From Gammaproteobacteria bacterium (GTDB lineage Bacteria; Pseudomonadota; Gammaproteobacteria; QNFN01), in NCBI GenBank assembly GCA_003645555.1, contig QNFN01000133.1, forward strand, positions 1 through 5,864: 5,864 nt of DNA, in the 5' to 3' direction. The position numbers and the translations under genes are program-made. Below the pieces are notes generated by a model that was given only the letters and a program-made list of their open reading frames with translations, was not told the origin of the DNA and did no database searches. Each line of letters starts with the position of its first letter. The stretch's first letter is position 1. Below are positions 1-5,797 of this stretch, piece after piece.

Positions 1-769
1 CGACAGTAGGCAGGATCACTTCACGCAGGGCCCGCTGGTGGATCTCCGGAGTTACCACCGGGGCCGGTGAATAGGCGCCCATGCCCCCGGTATTTGGTCC
101 GCGATCGCCGTCATCGCGCGCCTTGTGATCCTGCGAGCTGGCCATGGCCAGCACGTGGCGGCCGTCGACCATGACGATGAAGCTCGCCTCTTCGCCGCGC
201 AGGAACTCCTCGATAACGACCCGGTTGCCGGCCTCGCCGAAGGCGTTGCCGGCGAGCATGTCGCGCACCGCGGCAATGGCCTCATCCTCGGATTCGGCCA
301 GGATCACCCCCTTGCCGGCGGCCAGACCGTCGGCCTTGACCACGATCGGGGCGCCCTGCTCACGGACGTAGGCAATCGCGGCGTCGATGTCGGTGAAACT
401 CGCGTAGGCGGCGGTCGGGATGGCGTGACGCTCGAGGAAATCCTTGCAGAAGGTCTTTGATCCTTCGAGCTGGGCGGCGCCGGCGCTTGGTCCGAAACAG
501 CGCAGACCGGCTTCGCTGAAGCGGTCGACGATGCCGGCCACCAGCGGTACCTCGGGTCCGATGACGGTGAGGTCGATGGCCTGCTCTCGGGCGAAGGCGA
601 GCAGTTCATCGATTGCCTCGGCGCCGATGGCCACGTTCTCGATGCCCGGTTCACGTGCGGTGCCGGCGTTGCCCGGTGCGACGTAGACCTGTTCGACTCG
701 TGGCGATTGCGCCAGCTTCCACGCCAGGGCGTGCTCGCGGCCACCGCCGCCGACCACCAGTACCTTCAT
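1..769 (-). CDS. purD: Phosphoribosylamine-glycine ligase (GARS), N-terminal 256 residues, cut by the window edge
   Basis: PurD ligates glycine to 5-phosphoribosylamine with ATP, the second step of de novo IMP synthesis, in the cytoplasm. The visible part begins MKVLVVGGGGREHAL, the dinucleotide-like glycine loop and GREHAL signature at residues 1-15 of this family. GPEVPL follows at 71-76, LEGSK at 101-105, and the ATP-grasp part has KADGLAAGKGV at 145-155. The family signature QDHKARDDGDRGPNTGGMG lies at 213-231. The family is about 425-430 residues long, so roughly 170 residues lie off the left edge; the reading frame is open to base 2. The ATG at 769-767 has an AGGGAG ribosome-binding motif 5 nt upstream. 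It is downstream of purH, separated by 126 bp that hold a twin-hairpin repeat, so it is probably co-transcribed with purH. The identification is based on motif recall and is very secure. Confidence 0.97.
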   Translation of the reverse strand, partial: MKVLVVGGGGREHALAWKLAQSPRVEQVYVAPGNAGTAREPGIENVAIGAEAIDELLAFAREQAIDLTVIGPEVPLVAGIVDRFSEAGLRCFGPSAGAAQLEGSKTFCKDFLERHAIPTAAYASFTDIDAAIAYVREQGAPIVVKADGLAAGKGVILAESEDEAIAAVRDMLAGNAFGEAGNRVVIEEFLRGEEASFIVMVDGRHVLAMASSQDHKARDDGDRGPNTGGMGAYSPAPVVTPEIHQRALREVILPTV

Positions 770-805
770 TGCCGCTCCCTTGTCGTTACCGTTGTAGGAC
801 TCGGA

Positions 806-855
806 ATGTAGGTCGGGCTTGAGCCCGACATGTCGGACTGAAGTCCGACCTACAT
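806..855. repeat. REP-like twin-hairpin palindromic repeat between purH and purD
   Basis: The 50 bp form a strictly symmetric unit. ATGTAG (806-811) is followed by hairpin 1, GTCGGGCTTGAGCCCGAC (812-829), then AT (830-831), hairpin 2, GTCGGACTGAAGTCCGAC (832-849), and CTACAT (850-855). The outer 6 bp pair with each other, each hairpin has an 8-bp perfect stem with a 2-nt loop, and the centre CCGACATGTCGG (825-836) is itself a 12-bp palindrome. The GTAGGTCGGxCT core resembles short palindromic repeats scattered between genes in many gammaproteobacteria (known from general experience, not searched). In the purHD transcript it would form two stable stem-loops; without a T-run this is more likely an RNA-stabilising or attenuating element than a full terminator. 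The family and mobility mechanism are inference. Confidence 0.8.
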
Positions 856-895
856 GAAGAGCCGTAGTAGCGAAGCGCCGGTTATCCGACCTGTC

Positions 896-2458
896 TCAGT
901 GCCTGAAGTGGCGCATGCTGGTGAAGATCATCGCCATGTCGTGCTCGTTGGCGGCGGTGATCACTTCGTCATCGCGCATCGAGCCGCCTGGCTGGATCAC
1001 CGCGCCGATACCGGCGGCGGCGGCGTTGTCGATACCGTCGCGGAACGGGAAGAATGCGTCGGAGGCCATGACCGCACCGCGTACCTCCAGGCCGGCGTGC
1101 TCGGCCTTGATCGCTGCGATGCGTGCCGAGTTGATCCGGCTCATCTGCCCGGCGCCTACCCCGATCGTGCGCAGGTCGCGGCCATAGACGATGGCATTCG
1201 ACTTGACGAACTTGGCCACGCGCCAGGTGAACAGCAGATCACGCATTTCGTCCACGGTCGGCTCGCGTCTGGTGACGATGCGGGTCTCGTCATGCAGTTC
1301 GAGATCGGCGTCCTGTACCAGCAGGCCGCCGGTAACACGTTTGTAGTCGAGGCGGGCGGTTTGGGTGGTTGGCCAGGTGCCACATTCGAGCAGGCGCACG
1401 TTCTTTTTCGCCGCGATCACCATGCTCGCCGCTGCACTGACCGTGGGGGCGATGATCACCTCGACGAACTGGCGGGCGACGATGGCCTCAGCGGTGGCGG
1501 CATCGAGTTCACCATTGAAGGCGATGATGCCGCCGAAGGACGACTCGGGGTCGGTGGCGTAGGCGCGGTCGTAGGCCTCGAGCAGCGTGCTGCCGAGAGC
1601 GACACCGCACGGATTGGCGTGCTTGACGATGACACAGGCGGGGTCGTCGGTAAATTGCTTGACGCACTCGAGAGCGGCGTCGGTGTCGGCAATGTTGTTG
1701 TAGGAGAGTTCCTTGCCTTGCAGCTGTCGGGCGCTGGCGATCGATACCTCACCGGCGGGTTGTTCGATGTAGAAAGCCGCACGCTGATGCGGATTCTCGC
1801 CGTAACGGAGCGTCTGGGCGCGGGTGACCTGGCTGTTGAACGTGCGCGGGAAGGGCTCTGACGCACCGTCACCGCAGCGTGCGCCCAGGTAGTTGGCAAT
1901 GGCGCCGTCGTAGCTGGCGGTGTGCTCGAAGGCACTTGTCGCAAGGCGAAAGCGGGTGGCGTCGCTGACCGCGCCGTCGTTGGCTGCCATCTCCTCGATG
2001 ACCTGGCTGTAATCGGCCGCATTGACCACCACCGTCACAGCGGCGTGATTCTTGGCCGCGGCGCGGAGCAGCGTTGGCCCGCCGATGTCGATGTTTTCGA
2101 TGGCGGTCGGCAGATCGCAGTCGGGGCGGGCCACGGTCTCGCGGAACGGGTAGAGGTTGACTACCACCAGGTCAATTGGTGCGATGCCGTGCTCAGCCAT
2201 CACCGCCTCGTCGGTGCCACGGCGACCGAGGATACCGCCATGCACCTTCGGGTGCAGGGTCTTGACCCGGCCGTCCATCATCTCCGGAAAGCCGGTGTGG
2301 TCAGAGACCTCGATTACGTCGAGACCGGCCTCGGCCAGCAGGCGGGCCGTGCCTCCGGTGGAAAGCAGTTCGACGTCGCGTTCAGCCAGTGCGTTGGCAA
2401 AGTCGATGATGCCGGTCTTGTCGGAGACGCTGAGCAGGGCGCGCCGGATGGGATTCAT
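896..2458 (-). CDS. purH: Bifunctional AICAR transformylase / IMP cyclohydrolase
   Basis: PurH carries out the last two steps of IMP synthesis: formylation of AICAR by 10-formyl-tetrahydrofolate, then ring closure to IMP. The 520-residue length fits the bacterial family (about 510-530). The N-terminal MGS-like cyclohydrolase domain spans about residues 1-145, with VSDKTG (11-16), LLSTGGTA (31-38) and [12 protein letters not shown] (64-75). The transformylase domain has LRYGENPHQ (218-225 region), the catalytic Lys279-His280 pair in [16 protein letters not shown] near 417-424, [10 protein letters not shown] (466-475) and IQPGGSMRD near the C-terminus. No key residue appears to be missing. The start ATG (2458-2456) matches the family N-terminus. 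A mobile element ends 3 bp before it and supplies the nearest ribosome-binding motif. purD follows, so the two form a purHD unit. Confidence 0.98.
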   Translation of the reverse strand: MNPIRRALLSVSDKTGIIDFANALAERDVELLSTGGTARLLAEAGLDVIEVSDHTGFPEMMDGRVKTLHPKVHGGILGRRGTDEAVMAEHGIAPIDLVVVNLYPFRETVARPDCDLPTAIENIDIGGPTLLRAAAKNHAAVTVVVNAADYSQVIEEMAANDGAVSDATRFRLATSAFEHTASYDGAIANYLGARCGDGASEPFPRTFNSQVTRAQTLRYGENPHQRAAFYIEQPAGEVSIASARQLQGKELSYNNIADTDAALECVKQFTDDPACVIVKHANPCGVALGSTLLEAYDRAYATDPESSFGGIIAFNGELDAATAEAIVARQFVEVIIAPTVSAAASMVIAAKKNVRLLECGTWPTTQTARLDYKRVTGGLLVQDADLELHDETRIVTRREPTVDEMRDLLFTWRVAKFVKSNAIVYGRDLRTIGVGAGQMSRINSARIAAIKAEHAGLEVRGAVMASDAFFPFRDGIDNAAAAGIGAVIQPGGSMRDDEVITAANEHDMAMIFTSMRHFRH

Positions 2459-2461
2459 TAG

Positions 2462-2620
2462 GGAACCTCTGATTAAGTCTGGACGAAGTAGATTGTGCTT
2501 CAGAATGTTCAGGTTTGAGGCGCCAATCGCACGTAATAGCTAGCTATTGCGAAGCTTTGCAACGACAAAGCTGGACATTCTGGGCGCCAGATACGAGTTC
2601 ATGATCTGATCAGAGGTTCC
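2462..2620. mobile_element. Complete 159-bp MITE-like non-autonomous element between fis and purH
   Basis: The ends are inverted repeats: GGAACCTCTGAT at 2462-2473 and its perfect complement ATCAGAGGTTCC at 2609-2620 (12 of 12, 13 of 14 with one mismatch). Identical TTAG tetranucleotides flank it at 2458-2461 and 2621-2624, the expected target-site duplication. TTAG fits the YTAR target used by IS5-type and IS701-type elements, so one of these probably mobilised it; I do not recognise the terminal repeat by name. The interior has no ORF of useful length, is clearly more AT-rich than its neighbours, and holds nested inverted repeats: CAGAATGT (2501-2508) with ACATTCTG (2575-2582), the 14-bp palindrome AATAGCTAGCTATT (2535-2548), and AGCTTTG/CAAAGCT (2553-2559/2566-2572). 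The first 52 bp from the 2620 end recur at the right edge of the window, showing that this is a dispersed family. Confidence 0.88.
2466..2470 (-). promoter_or_regulatory. purH ribosome-binding motif supplied by the MITE terminal repeat
   Basis: On the coding strand the motif AGAGG is followed by TTCCCTA (7 nt) and the purH ATG. The motif lies inside the terminal inverted repeat of the 159-bp element, so the present Shine-Dalgarno of purH is part of the mobile element. No other purine-rich motif lies within the element's last 20 bp. Confidence 0.7.
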
Positions 2621-2627
2621 TTAGTGG

Positions 2628-2632
2628 CCTCT
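2628..2632 (-). promoter_or_regulatory. Stranded ancestral purH ribosome-binding motif (GAGAGG)
   Basis: The coding strand reads GAGAGGCCACTAA immediately outside the far target duplication of the element. Removing the element and one copy of the duplication restores AGAGG, a 6-nt spacer (CCACTA) and ATG. This is an ideal spacing, so the motif was very likely the original purH Shine-Dalgarno. It now lies about 170 nt upstream of the start codon and cannot serve it directly. The reconstruction is inference from the visible duplication. Confidence 0.6.
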
Positions 2633-2649
2633 CGTGCGTGGCTGTGCCG

Positions 2650-2666
2650 GTCCGGCAACGCCGGAC
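2650..2666 (-). other. Stem-loop shortly after the fis stop codon
   Basis: GTCCGGC (2650-2656) and GCCGGAC (2660-2666) form a perfect 7-bp GC-rich stem with a 3-nt loop, starting 14 bp past the fis stop in the direction of transcription. No T-run follows on the minus strand, so it lacks the second half of an intrinsic terminator. It may protect the 3' end of the dusB-fis message or act as a weak attenuator. Confidence 0.45.
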
Positions 2667-2680
2667 GACGGGGACGGGAG

Positions 2681-2959
2681 TCAGTCCAGTTGGTAGAGCT
2701 TGAGCTTCTTGCGCAGCGTGCTGCGGCTGATACCGAGGTAGTCTGCGGCATGACTCTGGTTGCCGCGGGCATACTGCATCACGCTCTCGAGCAGCGGCCG
2801 TTCGATCTCGGCCAGCACCAGTTTGTACAGGCCACCCGGGCGTTCGCCGTCAAGGTCACTGAAGTACTTGTCCATCGCCTTGCGTACGCAGTCGCGCAGC
2901 GGTTGGCCAACGGCTTGTTCGGTGGTCTCGGCCACAGTCGGGTGCCCGCCGCGCTTCAT
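2681..2959 (-). CDS. fis: DNA-binding nucleoid protein Fis
   Basis: Fis is a small homodimeric nucleoid-associated protein that bends DNA, activates rRNA and other growth-linked promoters, and assists site-specific inversion in enteric bacteria. The 92 residues compare with 98 in Escherichia coli. From residue 19 the match to the family is close: QPLRDCVRKAMDKYF (19-33), LYKLVLAEIERPLLESVM (44-61), then the C-terminal helix-turn-helix YARGNQSHAADYLGISRSTLRKKLKLYQLD (63-92), with the RKKLK basic patch contacting DNA. The N-terminal beta-hairpin arm region (1-18) is shorter and divergent from the enteric form. Its ATG overlaps the dusB stop (ATGA), and no clear ribosome-binding motif lies before it, so translation is probably coupled to dusB, as in the known dusB-fis operon. 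Confidence 0.96.
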   Translation of the reverse strand: MKRGGHPTVAETTEQAVGQPLRDCVRKAMDKYFSDLDGERPGGLYKLVLAEIERPLLESVMQYARGNQSHAADYLGISRSTLRKKLKLYQLD

Positions 2960-3939
2960 GCCGCGAGTACCGTCTCGCCGGCGCGAGCGAAGTAGTCGTT
3001 GATCAGGGACAATTGATGGGTACGGCTGTCGGCACGGACTATCAGGTTGCGGAATGCCGAGGAGTCGCGCAGGCCGCGGCTGTACCAGGCGGCGTGTTTG
3101 CGTGCGACACGCACACCGGTTGCTTCGCCGTAGAAGTCATAGAGCGCTTCGAGGTGTTCGACCAGCAGATCGCGGATCGCGCCCGGCGTGGGTGCCGGGA
3201 GATGTTCGCCGGTGGCCAGGTAATGCTCGATTTCGGCAAAGATCCATGGTCGGCCCTGGGCCGCACGACCGATCATGATTCCGGCGGCACCGGTGGTTTC
3301 GAGCACGTGGTGTGCCTGCTCCGGGGTGCGGATGTCACCGTTGGCAATTACCGGGATGGAGACTGCGGATACCACCTCACGGATGGTGTCGTACTCGGCT
3401 TCGCCGCTGTAGCCATCGGCGCGGGTGCGGCCGTGGATGGCCAGCGCCTGCACTCCGGCGGCCTCGGCGCGGCGGGCGATGTCCACGGCATTGCGTGATC
3501 CGTGGTCCCAGCCGGTGCGGATTTTCAGCGTCACCGGCGCCGCGACGGCCGCGACCACCGCCTCGAGGATGCGCGTGACCAGCGGTTCGTCACGCAGCAG
3601 TGCCGAGCCGGCCTGGACGTTGCAGACCTTTTTTGCCGGACAGCCCATGTTGATATCGATGATCTGGGCCCCGTTGTCGACATTGACGCGGGCCGCCTCG
3701 GCCATCATCGCCGGGTCGGTGCCGAGCAGTTGTACCGAGCGCGGTGTCGGCTCGCCACGGTGATCGGCGCGGCGCCTGGTCTTGTCGCTGCCCCAGAGCA
3801 GGGAGTTCGACGAAACCATCTCGGACACGGCAAGCCCTGCGCCGAAACGACGGCAGAGCTGGCGGAAGGGGCGGTCAGTCACCCCGGCCATCGGTGCCAG
3901 GACGAGGTTGTTGCGCAGCCTGTAGGGGCCGATTCTCAT
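2956..3939 (-). CDS. dusB: tRNA-dihydrouridine synthase B
   Basis: DusB is an FMN-dependent enzyme that reduces uridine to dihydrouridine in the tRNA D-loop (U17 in Escherichia coli). The 327 residues fit the family (about 320-330). A TIM-barrel FMN domain starts with IGPYRLRNNLVLAPMAGVTD (3-22). The catalytic cysteine is Cys100 in INMGCPAKKV. LKIRTGWD (138-145), AIHGRTR (167-173), ANGDI (199-203) and GIMIGRAAQGRPW (220-232) supply flavin and substrate contacts. The C-terminal helical RNA-binding part contains RKHAAWYSRG. The start ATG (3939-3937) fits the family N-terminus; an in-frame stop at 3985-3987 excludes a longer form. Only a weak GAG motif precedes it. The stop overlaps the fis start. 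The subtype B call rests on length, the N-terminal sequence and the adjacent fis. Confidence 0.96.
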   Translation of the reverse strand: MRIGPYRLRNNLVLAPMAGVTDRPFRQLCRRFGAGLAVSEMVSSNSLLWGSDKTRRRADHRGEPTPRSVQLLGTDPAMMAEAARVNVDNGAQIIDINMGCPAKKVCNVQAGSALLRDEPLVTRILEAVVAAVAAPVTLKIRTGWDHGSRNAVDIARRAEAAGVQALAIHGRTRADGYSGEAEYDTIREVVSAVSIPVIANGDIRTPEQAHHVLETTGAAGIMIGRAAQGRPWIFAEIEHYLATGEHLPAPTPGAIRDLLVEHLEALYDFYGEATGVRVARKHAAWYSRGLRDSSAFRNLIVRADSRTHQLSLINDYFARAGETVLAA

Positions 3940-4026
3940 CGCTCGAAGACGGTCCGGTGGAGGGTCAAAAACGGGGCGCCCATGTTAACCGCAACCGTGG
4001 CGGGGATAAAGCCGCCGGAGCAGGTT
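3940..4026 (-). other. DUF3426-dusB gap, no firm signals
   Basis: These 87 bp contain a short stem, GGCGG (3999-4003) with CCGCC (4012-4016) around an 8-nt loop, without a following T-run on the minus strand. A 15-codon frame (ATG at 3983-3981) ends in a stop that overlaps the dusB ATG, but has no ribosome-binding motif. On the minus strand TTGACC occurs at about 3964-3969, a -35-like hexamer, but no -10 partner is visible. A dusB-fis promoter here is possible but not shown. Confidence 0.3.
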
Positions 4027-4863
4027 TCAGAGAAAATCGAAGTTGTAGCTGACCGCTTCCGGTCCGGGATCGAGCAGTTCGAGGACCACTTGCACCGGGA
4101 TGTCGGGTGGCAGCCGTTCTGCCGTGCCGCGATTCGGGCCAAGGTACTCGGCGGGCTTGAACCGGCGCTGCGCGAACCACTGCTCGTCGAGGCTGGTAAA
4201 GGTCAGCTGCATCACCGGGAAGGGCTGGGTGTAGGGCGCGCGATTGACGATGGTGACATCGACCAGAAGACCGTTGCCGAAGCGCGGGTGGGCGCGGATG
4301 TCGCGGGCGAGGATCTCGACCCGTTCGGGATCACGCAGTGCCGGCAGGCGGCAGCCGGCGAAGGCGCAACCACGCTCCAGCCAGGGCCGCAGGTCGGGCG
4401 CAGCGAGCAGCGGCTCGCGCAGGCCGAGCACCAGTTGCACGCCGAGCAGGCCCAGTAGCAGCACGTTGGCGAAGGCGAGCAGCAGGGTCCTTCCCGGGTG
4501 GGCTGGGCGCCGCGGCTCCCGGGCCAGCTGCTGCTCGAGGCCGAGTACTTCCTCGGGTGCCGGGTGGGATGCCCTTCGAATTGGCTCGTCATGGTCGAGG
4601 ATGGCATCTGGATCGACATCCATCGCCGCGCCCGTCCCTGTGTCCGCCAACTCCGGCGCGCGGTCGGGTTGCTCGTGAACGGTCGCCCTGGTGGGGTCGT
4701 CGTGCAGCCCCGGTTCCGGTTCACTGGTGTAGGCGGGTACCAGTTCGAGACGCCCATCGAACAGCGCGTCGCAGCAGCCGCAACGGACCAGGCCGCGTGC
4801 CGTTTCGAGGGCGCGTGGTGGCAGCCGGAAAACGGTCTGGCAACTCGGGCAGCGGACATGCAT
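4027..4863 (-). CDS. Zinc-ribbon, single-pass membrane protein of the DUF3426 family
   Basis: The function of this family is unknown. The 278 residues begin MHVRCPSCQTVFRLPP, an MJ0042-type zinc ribbon with Cys5-x2-Cys8 and Cys28-x2-Cys31 as likely zinc ligands (Cys30 is an extra cysteine between the last two). An acidic, proline-rich, probably disordered linker runs from about 42 to 120. One membrane helix is clear at about 126-147 (leucine-rich). The C-terminal 150-278 part is the DUF3426 domain, with the typical Cys166/Cys171 pair and a beta-rich segment ending SYNFDFL. A single helix suggests a cytoplasmic zinc ribbon and a periplasmic DUF3426 domain (inference). The ATG at 4863 was chosen because the protein then starts right at the zinc ribbon, an AAGGAG motif lies 9 nt before it, and the longer frame from 4965 would overlap prmA. 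It sits between prmA and dusB, as in many gammaproteobacteria. Confidence 0.88.
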   Translation of the reverse strand: MHVRCPSCQTVFRLPPRALETARGLVRCGCCDALFDGRLELVPAYTSEPEPGLHDDPTRATVHEQPDRAPELADTGTGAAMDVDPDAILDHDEPIRRASHPAPEEVLGLEQQLAREPRRPAHPGRTLLLAFANVLLLGLLGVQLVLGLREPLLAAPDLRPWLERGCAFAGCRLPALRDPERVEILARDIRAHPRFGNGLLVDVTIVNRAPYTQPFPVMQLTFTSLDEQWFAQRRFKPAEYLGPNRGTAERLPPDIPVQVVLELLDPGPEAVSYNFDFL

Positions 4864-4872
4864 GGTCGCGGT

Positions 4873-4878
4873 CTCCTT
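4873..4878 (-). promoter_or_regulatory. Ribosome-binding site that decides the DUF3426 start
   Basis: The coding strand carries AAGGAG, 9 nt before the ATG at 4863-4861 and inside the 35-bp gap after the prmA stop. It supports the 278-residue form over the longer frame that would start within prmA. Confidence 0.7.
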
Positions 4879-4898
4879 GCCGTCAAAGATAGCCGAAC

Positions 4899-5777
4899 TC
4901 AAAGGCGTCGGCCGTCGAGTCGCACCCAACCGTCGCGTTCGCTGCGAGCCAATTCCCCACACCACGGCCGATAGGCTGAAGCGACGCTGTCAGCCTGTTC
5001 CGGGAGGATGCCGGAGAGCACCAGCGCCCCACCCGGGAGCAGCCGTGCGGCCAGACCGGGGGCCAGGGTTACCAGCGGTCCGGCAAGGATGTTTGCCAGC
5101 AGCAGGTCACAGCGCAGGTCGTCCGGTACGGATTCAGGCAGGCGGGTATGCAGCCGGCCGGTGACCCCGTTGCGCTCGGCATTGGTGCGGGTTGCGGTCA
5201 ACGCCTGCGGGTCGAGATCAACGGTCCACGCCGTATCGGCGCCGAGCAGCAGCCCGGCGATGGCCAGGATGCCGGAACCGCAGCCGTAGTCGAGCAGGGT
5301 GGCCGGCGGGGCGTGGCCGTCGAGCCACTCCAGGCAAAGGGCCGTCGTCGGGTGGGTGCCGGTGCCGAAGGCGAGGCCCGGGTCGAGGTGCAGGTTGATT
5401 CCCGCCGGGTCGGGCGGTTCGTGGTTGCTTGGGCAGACCCAGAGCCGGTGCCCGAAACGCATCGGCCGGAAGTCGTCGAGCCAGGCACGTTCCCAGTCGC
5501 GCTCGGCGAGGGCTTCGACCCGCCAGCCGGTGATGTGACCGCCAAGCAGTTTCGTCAGTGTCTCGCGCAGTGGTACGGCATCGAACGCAGATGGGAACAG
5601 GGCGCTGACGCGATTGTGAGGCCAGGTGCGTATCTCACCAGGGAGAGGCTCGTAAACCGGATCGTCGGCTGCGTCCTCGACGGTGACCGACAGCGCACCT
5701 GCCGACTCGCAGGCCGTGCCGATGGCTTCGAGGTGATTTTCTGGGACCTCGAGCGTGACTTGCAACCAGTGCGCCAT
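4899..5777 (-). CDS. prmA: Ribosomal protein L11 methyltransferase
   Basis: PrmA trimethylates lysines and the N-terminus of ribosomal protein L11 using S-adenosylmethionine, in the cytoplasm. The 292 residues match the family length (293 in Escherichia coli). The N-terminal L11-recognition domain (about 1-60) begins MAHWLQVTLEVP. The catalytic domain has LDPGLAFGTGTHPTT (131-145), the cofactor-binding loop LLDYGCGSGILAIAG (161-175), the acidic VDLDPQA (186-192), NAERNGV (199-205) and LLANILAGPL (226-235), the family's NPPY-like motif. The start ATG (5777-5775) has a TGAGG motif 9 nt upstream. Upstream, the end of a mobile element begins 21 bp before the start, so the usual accC neighbour is either beyond that element or absent. 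The next gene follows after 35 bp. Confidence 0.97.
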   Translation of the reverse strand: MAHWLQVTLEVPENHLEAIGTACESAGALSVTVEDAADDPVYEPLPGEIRTWPHNRVSALFPSAFDAVPLRETLTKLLGGHITGWRVEALAERDWERAWLDDFRPMRFGHRLWVCPSNHEPPDPAGINLHLDPGLAFGTGTHPTTALCLEWLDGHAPPATLLDYGCGSGILAIAGLLLGADTAWTVDLDPQALTATRTNAERNGVTGRLHTRLPESVPDDLRCDLLLANILAGPLVTLAPGLAARLLPGGALVLSGILPEQADSVASAYRPWCGELARSERDGWVRLDGRRL

Positions 5778-5797
5778 GCCTGGGGACCTCAGGTTAA

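Noticed and set aside
854..1861. A 335-codon open frame on the plus strand opposite purH
   Set aside because: It is fully antisense to an unmistakable purH, and its composition (many Gly, Asp, Val, Ala, His) is the typical reverse-strand shadow of GC-rich coding sequence. No domain is recognisable.
2650..2666. Intrinsic terminator for the dusB-fis transcript
   Set aside because: The stem is good but no T-run follows on the transcribed strand, so I list it only as a stem-loop.
2459..2680. Purine riboswitch or small RNA before purH
   Set aside because: The gap is explained by a transposon-like element with a target duplication plus about 56 bp of flank; no conserved riboswitch core is visible.
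3502..4458. A 318-codon open frame on the plus strand across dusB and the DUF3426 gene
   Set aside because: It is antisense to two genes with clear family motifs and crosses their gap; no recognisable motif or good ribosome-binding site is present.
4864..4965. N-terminal extension of the DUF3426 protein (34 residues from an ATG at 4965)
   Set aside because: It would overlap prmA by 67 bp, adds low-complexity Arg-rich sequence before the zinc ribbon, and a good AAGGAG motif serves the internal ATG at 4863.
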